The notes under the pieces were generated by a model. That model was not told the origin of the DNA and searched no databases. It saw only the letters and a list, made by a program, of their open reading frames with translations. A stretch of DNA of 23,474 nucleotides from Clostridiales bacterium UBA4644 (GTDB taxonomy: Bacteria > Bacillota > Clostridia > Oscillospirales > Butyricicoccaceae), in assembly GCA_002405755.1 (NCBI GenBank), contig DHMK01000088.1, forward strand, positions 1,119-24,592, in the 5' to 3' direction. This document shows, piece after piece, positions 7,571-15,179 of this stretch (the first letter of the stretch is position 1; each line of letters opens with the position of its first letter). The translations under genes and the position numbers were made by a program.

Positions 7571-9187
7571 TTATTTCTCAAACGCCACCTCACCGGCCAC
7601 GATGGTCATCACCGGGCGGATGGTGCGGATATCCATGGGGTCGCAGGTAAAGAGATCCCGGTCCAGCACGGCGAAGTCCGCCAAAAAGCCCGGCGCGATA
7701 CGGCCCTTGGTGTCCTCCTGAAACTCCGCCCAGGCGGAGCCTGCGGTATAGGCGTCCACGGCCTGCTCCACGGAGACCCGCTCCGCCGGGAAGAAACCGC
7801 CCTCCGGCCAGCCCGCCTTGTCCTTCCGGGTAACGGCGGAATAGAGGTTGGGGAAGGGATCGCAGTCCTCCACGGGGGAATCCGTGCCGTAGGAGACTCT
7901 TCCGCCCAGCTTTTCCAGCGTCCGGAAGGCGTAGGAGGTGGAGGAAAGGGCCTCGCCGCAGCGGGAGACCACCGCGTGCATATCATAATCCAGAAAGATA
8001 GGCTGATAAAAGACGGGGACCTGATCCCGCACGATGCGCTGCAGCAGCGGCAGATCCGTGATCTGACAATGGATCAGCCCGTGGCGCAGGGGATTTTTGC
8101 CCCCATGTAGAACGGTCTCATAGCTCTCCAGCGTTTCCTCCACGGCCCGGTCGCCGATCACATGGGTGACCACCTGCATCCCGTTTTCGTCCGCCGCCCG
8201 GCAATATTCGTCCACCAGCGCCCGGTCCATAACGGTGATGCCCCGGTTGCCCGCGTCATCCAGATAATCCTGCCGCATGAGGGCGGTGCGGCCGCCCAGC
8301 GAGCCGTCCTTGAAGAGCTTCACCGGGCCCAGCTTCAGCCGGTCGGTCTCATAGCGGGCGAAGCGCTGCTCGTCGGCGCAGAACTCCCGCAGCGCCTCCG
8401 GCGATTCAAAGGAGATCTGATAGCGGTAGCGCAGCTTGCAGCGGCCCTGTTCGTAGATCTCCTTCAGCAGCGGCATCAAAAGCGCCCGGGAGGCCCAGGA
8501 GGTGCCGGCGTCGTTGGACTGGACGCTGGTGACGCCCCGGGACAGAGCATAATCCGCCGCCTGCAGAAACATGCTTTCCACCGCCTCCCGGCTGTAGCTG
8601 GGGATGGTTCCCACGGCCATGCCGCAGCCGTTTTCCGTAAAAATGCCGGAGGGCTCGCCCTGCGCGTCCTTTTCCCAGGTGCCGCCGGAATACTGGGGCG
8701 AAGCCTTGGTCAGGCCCAGCAGCTCCACCATGCGGCTGTTGCCCGTGACCACATGGCCGCAGACCCGCTCCAGCACCACGGGGATATCCGTGGCCACCCG
8801 ATCCAGATCGTGCCGGTCCGGGATGCGCTTTTCCCCGGTGAACAGATCCTGATTCCAGCCCACGGCGTGGATGCCCTGGGCGCAGCGCTCCGGATAGCGC
8901 TGCCGGTAAGCCCGGACCCGCTCCACCATCTCGTCGATGGAGCGGACGCCGGTGATATCCGCCTCATACATCCCAACGCCCACGCCCAGCAGATGCATAT
9001 GGCTGTCGTTCAGGCCGGGGATGACCGTCCGTCCGCCGCAGTCGATCACCCGTGCGTCTCCCGCCGCCGCAAGGATGTCGGCCGTGGCCCCCACCAGCCG
9101 GATGACGCCATCCTGGCAAAGGGCTGCCTGGGCAAACACGCCCGGCTTTACATAAAGCTTTCCGTTGATCAGTGCCAGCTGTTTCAT
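7571..9187 (-). CDS. YtcJ-like amidohydrolase (amidohydrolase 3 family), copy 1
   Basis: Metal-dependent hydrolase of the YtcJ/AepA-like amidohydrolase family, 538 residues, probably cytosolic (no signal peptide). The metal-site motif GLNDSHMHLLG (H63, H65) is followed by QSNDAG, VKLFKDGSLGGRTA, THVIGDRAV, GLIHCQITD and the late Asp in YGTDSPVEDCDPFP. The family hydrolyses C-N bonds in varied small molecules, and the substrate here is unknown. The ATG at 9185-9187 overlaps the stop of the upstream paralogue by 4 nt (ATGA), preceded by GGAGGAG, so translational coupling is likely. It is the last gene of a NUDIX-amidohydrolase-amidohydrolase unit and ends at the terminator shared with the MFS gene. 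Confidence 0.92.
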   Translation of the reverse strand: MKQLALINGKLYVKPGVFAQAALCQDGVIRLVGATADILAAAGDARVIDCGGRTVIPGLNDSHMHLLGVGVGMYEADITGVRSIDEMVERVRAYRQRYPERCAQGIHAVGWNQDLFTGEKRIPDRHDLDRVATDIPVVLERVCGHVVTGNSRMVELLGLTKASPQYSGGTWEKDAQGEPSGIFTENGCGMAVGTIPSYSREAVESMFLQAADYALSRGVTSVQSNDAGTSWASRALLMPLLKEIYEQGRCKLRYRYQISFESPEALREFCADEQRFARYETDRLKLGPVKLFKDGSLGGRTALMRQDYLDDAGNRGITVMDRALVDEYCRAADENGMQVVTHVIGDRAVEETLESYETVLHGGKNPLRHGLIHCQITDLPLLQRIVRDQVPVFYQPIFLDYDMHAVVSRCGEALSSTSYAFRTLEKLGGRVSYGTDSPVEDCDPFPNLYSAVTRKDKAGWPEGGFFPAERVSVEQAVDAYTAGSAWAEFQEDTKGRIAPGFLADFAVLDRDLFTCDPMDIRTIRPVMTIVAGEVAFEK

Positions 9188-10839
9188 AAAGATGCTCCTC
9201 CTACTTTCTTTTCCCGGTCCCAGACCGGCTTTCCATCAATAAAGGTCCGCGTGACCCGGGTCTGCAGGAGCTCCCGCGCCGGACAGGTCAGCAGATCGTG
9301 ATCCACCGTGATGAAATCCGCCGCGAAGCCCGGGGCGATCCTGCCCTTCCAGTCCTCGTCCCGGGAGGCATAGGCCCCCGCCGCCGTATAGGCATAAAGG
9401 GCCTGCCGCCGGGTGACGGCCTGCTCGGGCCGGTAGGGGCCGCGCCCCTGCAGATCCCGCCGGGTGACGGCGCAGTAAATGCCCCGCATGGGGTCGAAGT
9501 CCTCCACCGGGCAGTCGGTGCCAAAGGCGGTGCAGACGCCCTCCTCCACATAATCCCGGAAGGCATAGGAGGTATCGGCCAGGGCCTGCCCCACCCGGTC
9601 CCTTACGATGTGGATGTCATAATCCAGAAACACCGGCTGCACATAGGCGATGAGGTCCAGCTCCCGGAAGGCCCGCACCTGCGCCTGGTCGGTGATCTGG
9701 CAATGAACGATGCCGTGGCGGGGATGGAACCAGGGCATGGTCTCCCGGGCCTGCCGGATGGCATTTTGACTCATCTGCACGGCGCCGTCGCCGATGGCGT
9801 GGATGGCCACGGCCATATTATGCCCATGGGCCCGGCAGACCAGCCGGGTCAGCTCCTCCTGCCGGTAGATGGGCAGGCCGCAGGTCTCCGGCGCATCGGC
9901 ATAGGGCCTGAGCAGATAAGCCGTCCGCGCCCCCAGAGAGCCGTCGGCCAGCAGCTTGACGCAGGCATATTTCACCCGCCGGTCGCCAAAGCCGCCGTCC
10001 AGCCTCTCCTGATCAAAAAACCGGTCCATATCCTCCCAGGTGGGCAGCACCGCCTGCTCGCCGATGCGCAGCTGCAGCGTTCCCTTTCGGGAAAGGCGGA
10101 GCAGCTCCTCCATCAGCACATAGGGCTGGGGCGCATAGAGAAAATCGTCGGACTGGACGCTGGTAACGCCCTTTTCAAAGAGCCGCACCTGCTCCCTTGC
10201 CATGCGCCGGGCCAGCTCCTTTTCGTCCGGCGTGGGGATGCGGGATTTGATGGCGTCCAGCAGGGCCTCCTTCACCACGCCGGTGAGCCGCCCCTGCCCG
10301 TCTCTTTCCAGAAAATCGCCCCATTCCGCCGTCTGCTCCGTCAGGCCCAGCGCCGCCAGCGCCGGCGTGTTCAGCGTGCCGATATGGTAGCAGGTGCGCA
10401 TGATGAAGATGGGAATTTCCCGGGAAATGCCGTCCAGATCCGCCCGGGTGGGAAAGCGCCTTTCATCGGTAAAGAGATCCTGATTCCAGCCCTCGCCCAT
10501 GAGCCAGAGCCCGCTCTGCGGGTCGAGCTCCTCCCGCAAAAAGCGGCCCATCTCCTCCAATACCGCCTTCAGTGAGCGGCAGCCCCGCAGATCCGCGCCC
10601 ATGCGGGCCTTGACATAGTGCAGCCAGTGCATATGGCTGTCGTTGAAGCCGGGCAAAAGCTGCTGCCCGCCGCAGTCCAGCTGCTGCAGCTCCGGCTGGG
10701 GGTACTGCCGGAGAAAGCGCTCCGTCTCCGCCGCCGTGCCCACAAAGGCGAAGACGCCGTCTGCCACCACTGCGCTCTGTGCCCGGGGCCGGCGGCGGTC
10801 CATGGTCAGGATATCCGCGTTTTTGATCCAAAGTGCCAT
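9184..10839 (-). CDS. YtcJ-like amidohydrolase (amidohydrolase 3 family), copy 2
   Basis: Paralogue of the adjacent downstream gene, 551 residues, with the same motif series: PGFNDSHMHWLH (H69, H71), VQSDDF, VKLLADGSLGARTA, IHAIGDGAV, GIVHCQITD and FGTDCPVEDFDP. The shared order and spacing of motifs indicate an old tandem duplication; many differences between the copies suggest distinct substrates. Start ATG follows AAAAGGAG with normal spacing. It lies 51 nt downstream of the NUDIX gene with no terminator between, and overlaps the next gene by 4 nt. No signal peptide is visible. The reaction class is hydrolysis by a metal centre; the natural substrate is not deducible. Confidence 0.92.
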   Translation of the reverse strand: MALWIKNADILTMDRRRPRAQSAVVADGVFAFVGTAAETERFLRQYPQPELQQLDCGGQQLLPGFNDSHMHWLHYVKARMGADLRGCRSLKAVLEEMGRFLREELDPQSGLWLMGEGWNQDLFTDERRFPTRADLDGISREIPIFIMRTCYHIGTLNTPALAALGLTEQTAEWGDFLERDGQGRLTGVVKEALLDAIKSRIPTPDEKELARRMAREQVRLFEKGVTSVQSDDFLYAPQPYVLMEELLRLSRKGTLQLRIGEQAVLPTWEDMDRFFDQERLDGGFGDRRVKYACVKLLADGSLGARTAYLLRPYADAPETCGLPIYRQEELTRLVCRAHGHNMAVAIHAIGDGAVQMSQNAIRQARETMPWFHPRHGIVHCQITDQAQVRAFRELDLIAYVQPVFLDYDIHIVRDRVGQALADTSYAFRDYVEEGVCTAFGTDCPVEDFDPMRGIYCAVTRRDLQGRGPYRPEQAVTRRQALYAYTAAGAYASRDEDWKGRIAPGFAADFITVDHDLLTCPARELLQTRVTRTFIDGKPVWDREKKVGGASL

Positions 10840-10890
10840 CGGTCTGCTCCTTTTCGCTTCTATTTCGCTGTTTTTCCGTTTCGTCTGTCC

Positions 10891-11370
10891 CTATGTCCGC
10901 TCCAGCGGAAGCGGCCGGCCGTTGAGAACGGCGCTCTGCAGCGTCTCCCCCGCATAGACCAGCTTCAGGGAAAAGAAGGGCGCGTCCTGCCACAAAAGCT
11001 CCAGAAAGATCCGGTCTCCGGCCCACATGGGCAGGGCAAAAAGCCTGTCCCTGGGCAGCCACTCCAGCTGCCCCTCGTCGCACTCCGCCAGCTGCCCCGT
11101 CCAGCCCCGGGCGGTGAACAGATGCATCTGCTCCGCCGGCCAGCGGTCGGAGACGAAGGTGACGATGCCCCGGTAGGCATAATCCGTCAGGGTCAGGCCG
11201 GTCTCCTCCCGGGTCTCCCGCAGGGCGCAGTCCTCCGGGCTCTCCCCCTCCTCAAACTTTCCGCCCACGCCGATCCATTTGTCGCGGTTCTCGTCGTTGA
11301 TCTTTTTCACCCGGTGGAGCATCAAAACGCTGTCGCCCCGCTGCAGGTAGCAAAGGCTGGTCTGCTTCAC
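10891..11370 (-). CDS. NUDIX hydrolase (MutT-like)
   Basis: Small cytosolic pyrophosphohydrolase of 159 residues that cleaves nucleoside-diphosphate-linked compounds, possibly 8-oxo-dGTP. The Nudix box starts at G37 and fits GX5EX7REUXEEXGU: GKFEEGE, SPEDCAL, then RETREETGL (R51, E52, E55, E56, G58), although T53 replaces the usual aliphatic residue. The start is a GTG at 11370 behind GGGAGGGGAG. The protein resembles the group annotated as 8-oxo-dGTP diphosphatase (KWIGVGGKFEEGE opening), but substrate assignment in this family is weak. It is the first gene of a three-gene unit with two amidohydrolases. Its promoter at 11401-11430 overlaps the divergent promoter of the transglutaminase-like gene. 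Confidence 0.93.
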   Translation of the reverse strand: MKQTSLCYLQRGDSVLMLHRVKKINDENRDKWIGVGGKFEEGESPEDCALRETREETGLTLTDYAYRGIVTFVSDRWPAEQMHLFTARGWTGQLAECDEGQLEWLPRDRLFALPMWAGDRIFLELLWQDAPFFSLKLVYAGETLQSAVLNGRPLPLERT

Positions 11371-11400
11371 GGCGCTCCCCTCCCTTCTATTGCTGGCTCC

Positions 11401-11430
11401 ATTCTACCACATCCGGCTTTTGCTTGACAA
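11401..11430 (-). promoter_or_regulatory. Promoter for the NUDIX-amidohydrolase unit
   Basis: On the minus strand TTGTCA (11425-11430) and TAGAAT (11401-11406) are separated by 18 nt, with an extended -10 (TG one base before TAGAAT). Its -35 occupies nearly the same base pairs as the -35 of the plus-strand promoter. Confidence 0.65.
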
Positions 11431-11452
11431 GCGGCAGCGTTGGCTTTATCAT
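11424..11452 (+). promoter_or_regulatory. Promoter for the transglutaminase-like gene
   Basis: Perfect TTGACA (11424-11429), a 17-nt spacer and TATCAT (11447-11452), ending 37 nt upstream of the ATG at 11490. Confidence 0.75.
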
Positions 11453-11489
11453 TTCAGCTGTAGGAATTTGATCAAAAGGAGCGCTGTTT

Positions 11490-12875
11490 ATGAATCAGAA
11501 CCATACCTTTGCCGATACCGCCCTGGGTCTGCCGGAGGACATCCGCCACCTGAAGGAATACGGCGATTTTGAAAACGCCATCCGCCTTATCGACCTGCGG
11601 CTGGAAAACGAAGATCTGCCCCAGTGTATGCGCCGCAATTATGAGGCCCAGAAGGAGATCATGCGCCGGATGCCCGACCTGTATCCCTACACCAAGGCCG
11701 CCGCGCTGGACCGCATCCGGCAGGACATTCCGGATTTCACCATGGAGGAGCTGGAGCATTATATCGACCTGGGCCAGGTCACCTGGCACTATATCCGCGG
11801 CGAGCTGCGGCTGCTGCGGTCCTTCTTCGGAACGCTGCGCAAGACCCAGCCGGAATTCTCCGCCCGTCTGCCCCAGCAGGCCCCCCAGACCGGCGCCAGC
11901 CATGAGCTGCTGGATCGGAACGCCCGGCTGGACCGCGCCGCCCGCCTCATGCAGGAAAAGGGCAGCATGAGCGCCCGCATCCGCATCCGCGCCCAGATCG
12001 CCATTGCCGACGACGCCTTCGTCCCCGGCGAGACCTACCGGGTCTGGCTGCCCATCCCCGCCGCCTGCATCCAGCAGAGCGAGATCCGGCTGCTGGACTT
12101 TTCCTCCCAGCCCGCCTTCATCGCCCCCGAGGACGCCGCCCAGCGCACCGTCTACTGGGAGGAGACCATGGCGAAGAATCATCCCTTCTGGGTGGAATAC
12201 AGCTATGTGCACACCGCGCCCTTTGCCGATCCCGCCGCCCGCCCGGCCGACCCGGTGCAGCCCACCTTCTTCACCGGCGAGACCGCGCCCCATATCGTCT
12301 TTACCCCCTATATCCGCGCCCTGTGCGCGGAGCTTTCTGCCGGGACGGACGATCCGGTGGAAAAGGCCCGCCGCTTCTATGACTATGTCACCCAGCAGGT
12401 GAAATACAGCTTCGCCCCCGATTACTTCACCCTGCCGGACATCGCCGAGACCTGCCTGAAGACCTGCCGGGGCGACTGCGGCATCCAGGCCCTGGCCTTT
12501 GTGACCCTGTGCCGCTGCGCGGGCATCCCCGCCAAATGGCAGAGCGGTCTGGAGGTGGATCCGGACAGCATCGGCCAGCACGACTGGGCCATGTTCTATA
12601 TCGCGCCCTTCGGCTGGATGTTTGCCGATCCCTCCTTCGGCGGCAGCGCCTGGCGCGCCGGAAACCCGGTCCGGCACAACCACTATTTCGGCAATCTGGA
12701 TGTGTACCGCTGCGTCACCGTCAACGGCTTCCAGCAGGATTTTGAGCCTGCCTCCCGGTTCTGGCGGGCAGATCCCTACGACAACCAGCTGGGCGAGGTG
12801 GAATGCAGCACCCGCAGCCTGCTGCCCCGGGAGCTGGATTATGACCTGAAGGTGGTCGATTTTCAGGAAATTTGA
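11490..12875 (+). CDS. Transglutaminase-like domain protein, cytosolic
   Basis: Protein of 461 residues whose C-terminal half carries a transglutaminase-like/papain-fold core with a complete Cys-His-Asp triad: C330 (CRGDCGIQALA), H364 (GQHDWAMFY) and D380 (GWMFADPS). The spacing matches bacterial transglutaminase-like proteins, which are usually thiol peptidases rather than cross-linkers. The first 160 residues are helical and charged and I do not recognise them; residues about 160-250 look like the beta-rich domain often found before this core. There is no signal peptide or membrane segment, so it acts in the cytosol. Start ATG follows AAAAGGAG. It is a single-gene unit with its own promoter (11424-11452) and a terminator at 12900-12953. 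Substrate unknown. Confidence 0.88.
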   Translation: MNQNHTFADTALGLPEDIRHLKEYGDFENAIRLIDLRLENEDLPQCMRRNYEAQKEIMRRMPDLYPYTKAAALDRIRQDIPDFTMEELEHYIDLGQVTWHYIRGELRLLRSFFGTLRKTQPEFSARLPQQAPQTGASHELLDRNARLDRAARLMQEKGSMSARIRIRAQIAIADDAFVPGETYRVWLPIPAACIQQSEIRLLDFSSQPAFIAPEDAAQRTVYWEETMAKNHPFWVEYSYVHTAPFADPAARPADPVQPTFFTGETAPHIVFTPYIRALCAELSAGTDDPVEKARRFYDYVTQQVKYSFAPDYFTLPDIAETCLKTCRGDCGIQALAFVTLCRCAGIPAKWQSGLEVDPDSIGQHDWAMFYIAPFGWMFADPSFGGSAWRAGNPVRHNHYFGNLDVYRCVTVNGFQQDFEPASRFWRADPYDNQLGEVECSTRSLLPRELDYDLKVVDFQEI

Positions 12876-12899
12876 TTCCAAACCGTAATTTTTCGACAA

Positions 12900-12953
12900 A
12901 AAATACAGAAATCGCCCCGCGGAGCCTTGCTTCCGCGGGGCGCACTGTTTTTT
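12900..12953. terminator. Bidirectional terminator between the transglutaminase-like and LtaS-like genes
   Basis: Stem CGCCCCGCGGA (12913-12923) against TCCGCGGGGCG (12932-12942), followed on plus by CACTGTTTTTT and on minus by ATTTCTGTATTTTTTG. Confidence 0.85.
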
Positions 12954-12955
12954 GC

Positions 12956-15073
12956 TCAGTCGTTGAACAGGATGCCGTAATAATCATAATCCAAAACGGC
13001 CTTGGAAAACTTCATCTTGTTCCGGACCTTGGCCTTGATCCGGGCGATATAGTCCTCGTCCGCCGGCTCGGCCCCCTCCGTGGGAGTGAACTCGCCCTTG
13101 GAGGAATCGTAATAGCCCCGGTCGGTGAGCCAATCGTAATCGGTCCAGAGCACCAGCGGCTCCTCCTCCGAAAACACATCCCGGCCCACCAGCAGGCGGG
13201 AATCGTATTCCACACCGAAGAGATTGGACAGCGTGGGCAGCAGATCCAGGCTGTAGGTGGGCGAAGACACCACGATAGGCTCCTCCCGCTCCTCCAGACA
13301 GCCGCTCCAGATGATCAGGGCGCTGTGGTCCCGGGCGGTGTAGCTGTCGGCCGGATAGCCGTAAAGCTCGGAAAGATAATCCTGGTCGTTGCCCCAGGAG
13401 GCGCCCTTTTCCAGGCCGTAGGGATAATGGTCGGTGGTCAGGGCGATGACGGTATCGTCGGCGATGCCCGCCTCCTCCAGCTGCCTGACCAGCGACTCCA
13501 TCGCATATTCCAGCTCCAGATTGGCGGCGTGGTAGGCCTTGATGGTCTCGGAGGCGTCCATATCCTGGACCTTGTCCTGATTGCGCTTGGACATGGAGTT
13601 GCCGGTCCAGTTATACAGGCAGTGTCCGCTGACGGTCATATAGTAAACGCTGAAGGGCTGCTGCCCGATATACTGGCTGACGGTAAAGTCCATCATTTCC
13701 CGGTCGCTCTCCGGCCAGCGCTTGGAGACGCCCTCCTCCAGCCCGTTGCCCATGCCGGTAAAGGTGGAATAGCCGAAGTTCTGATGGGTCTCGTTGCGGC
13801 TGTAATAGGTGTAGGAGCCGTCGTGGTAGGCGGCGCTGAAATACCCCAGCCGGGAGAGCTGGTTGCCCATGGTCAGATACAGGTTGTGGCCGATGGTGCG
13901 CTTCATACTCTTGACGCCCGCCGTGGGCACCAGTCCCATGAGCATGGAATATTCGCCGGTGGAGGTGCTTCCGCCCCAGGCCGGCTGATAATAATCCTCA
14001 AAAACGATGCCCTTGTTGGCCAGCCGGTAAAGGGTGGGCGTGCGCACCGGATCGATGACCTCCTTGGAAAAGGCCTCCGCCGTGATGAGGATCAGGTTTT
14101 TGCCCTTGAACAGGCCGGTATATTCGTTCTGCCGGCTGGGCTCCAGCCCGGCCACATAGGAATGGATGGCCTGCAGGTCCTTGTCGTCGGTGGCGCTGAT
14201 CAGGGCGTCAAAGTCAATGTCCATTTCGTTATAGCCATATTCCACCGGCACAGGCTCCTGGGGCTGCTCCGTGTTGGGATCGTCCGCCGGGTCCTGGGCA
14301 GGATCGGTCCCGGGTTCCTGCGGCTGCTGGGCCGAGTCGTTTTCCGGGTCGTTTTCCGGGTCCCTTGCGGCAGGATCGTCTGTCGGTGCAAAGCCCTCGC
14401 TGTCCGGCGTCCCCGCCACCAGCTGCCGCAGATCCAGCCGGAAGGCCGTCAGCAGGCCGAAGGACCGCACGGCGTTGTCATAGCGGTATTCGGCATTATA
14501 TTTCAGCCGGTTGACCTCGCCCCGGGTAGAGGCCACCGCGCCCAGCCCCCAAAGGGCCAGACACACCGCTAGAAACAGCGCCGTCTGGCGCAGGCCCTTG
14601 TGCCGGTAGGAGAAAAGCCGCCCCTGCAGCACCAGATACAGCGCCGCCGGCACATGATACAGCAGGATCATGGGCAGACCCTGGAGCATGACGGAAAGCA
14701 GCGTGCTGCCAAAGCCCGTGACCACGTCGCCCGCGCCGGAGAGGATGGACTGGGGATCCATGAACACCTGATAGGAATTGTCGGTGAAAAAGGCGATGAG
14801 AAACCAGATGGTCTCCAGCTCCAGCAGCACGAAGCCGATCCAGCGGTTGGCCTTTTCCGAGCAGGTGAGCGTCGTCAGCAGGTTCAGCAGACAGCCCACC
14901 GACACCGCCGTCAGCCCCGCGCCCAGCATGGCGGCAAAATTGCGGGGAAGCCCCGCCGTCAGCTGCAGCAGCAGCTCCAAAAGCAGCAGGCTCAGGGGCA
15001 GATAGGCCCAGCTCAGCCAGGGCGCGCCGCTCTGCCGCCGGGAGGAATTATAGACATGCTTATATCGTTCCAT
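12956..15073 (-). CDS. LtaS-like membrane sulfatase-fold phosphoglycerol transferase
   Basis: Polytopic membrane enzyme of 705 residues with the plan of lipoteichoic acid synthases. About five transmembrane helices (18-40, 44-68, 76-97, 120-150, 164-182) are followed by a linker and an extracellular sulfatase-fold domain (about 324-630). Likely catalytic and metal residues are E333 (ITAEAFSKE), the Thr cluster in GGSTSTGEYSM (about 369-372), H417 (YHDG), H484 (VSGHCLY) and D548/H549 (TTDHYPYG). The linker (about 222-277) is acidic and rich in Asp, Pro and Gln with imperfect repeats (DPEN, PQEP, DPAQDPADDP), longer than in typical LtaS. Start ATG follows AGAGGTCGACC. It lies downstream of the MATE gene and probably has its own weak promoter near 15124. 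Whether it makes glycerol-phosphate LTA or decorates another glycan is not decidable here. Confidence 0.88.
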   Translation of the reverse strand: MERYKHVYNSSRRQSGAPWLSWAYLPLSLLLLELLLQLTAGLPRNFAAMLGAGLTAVSVGCLLNLLTTLTCSEKANRWIGFVLLELETIWFLIAFFTDNSYQVFMDPQSILSGAGDVVTGFGSTLLSVMLQGLPMILLYHVPAALYLVLQGRLFSYRHKGLRQTALFLAVCLALWGLGAVASTRGEVNRLKYNAEYRYDNAVRSFGLLTAFRLDLRQLVAGTPDSEGFAPTDDPAARDPENDPENDSAQQPQEPGTDPAQDPADDPNTEQPQEPVPVEYGYNEMDIDFDALISATDDKDLQAIHSYVAGLEPSRQNEYTGLFKGKNLILITAEAFSKEVIDPVRTPTLYRLANKGIVFEDYYQPAWGGSTSTGEYSMLMGLVPTAGVKSMKRTIGHNLYLTMGNQLSRLGYFSAAYHDGSYTYYSRNETHQNFGYSTFTGMGNGLEEGVSKRWPESDREMMDFTVSQYIGQQPFSVYYMTVSGHCLYNWTGNSMSKRNQDKVQDMDASETIKAYHAANLELEYAMESLVRQLEEAGIADDTVIALTTDHYPYGLEKGASWGNDQDYLSELYGYPADSYTARDHSALIIWSGCLEEREEPIVVSSPTYSLDLLPTLSNLFGVEYDSRLLVGRDVFSEEEPLVLWTDYDWLTDRGYYDSSKGEFTPTEGAEPADEDYIARIKAKVRNKMKFSKAVLDYDYYGILFND

Positions 15074-15123
15074 GGTCGACCTCTTTTCCGTGGGTTGCCG
15101 GGCCCCTTGCCCAGCTTGGCTCT

Positions 15124-15153
15124 ATTGTAGCACAGCTTTGCCGAAAAACAGCG
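15124..15153 (-). promoter_or_regulatory. Possible extended -10 promoter for the LtaS-like gene
   Basis: On the minus strand TGCTACAAT gives an extended -10 (TACAAT at 15124-15129). The -35 region (CTGTTT at 17-nt spacing) is poor, so this is a tentative call. Confidence 0.4.
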
Positions 15154-15179
15154 AAAAACCGCAAATCTTCAGAACTTCT

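Noticed and set aside
9298..10575. 425-codon plus-strand open frame opposite the second amidohydrolase
   Set aside because: Antisense shadow of a gene with complete metal-site motifs.
12872..14572. 566-codon plus-strand open frame opposite the LtaS-like gene
   Set aside because: Antisense shadow; starts in the terminator region and has no ribosome binding site.
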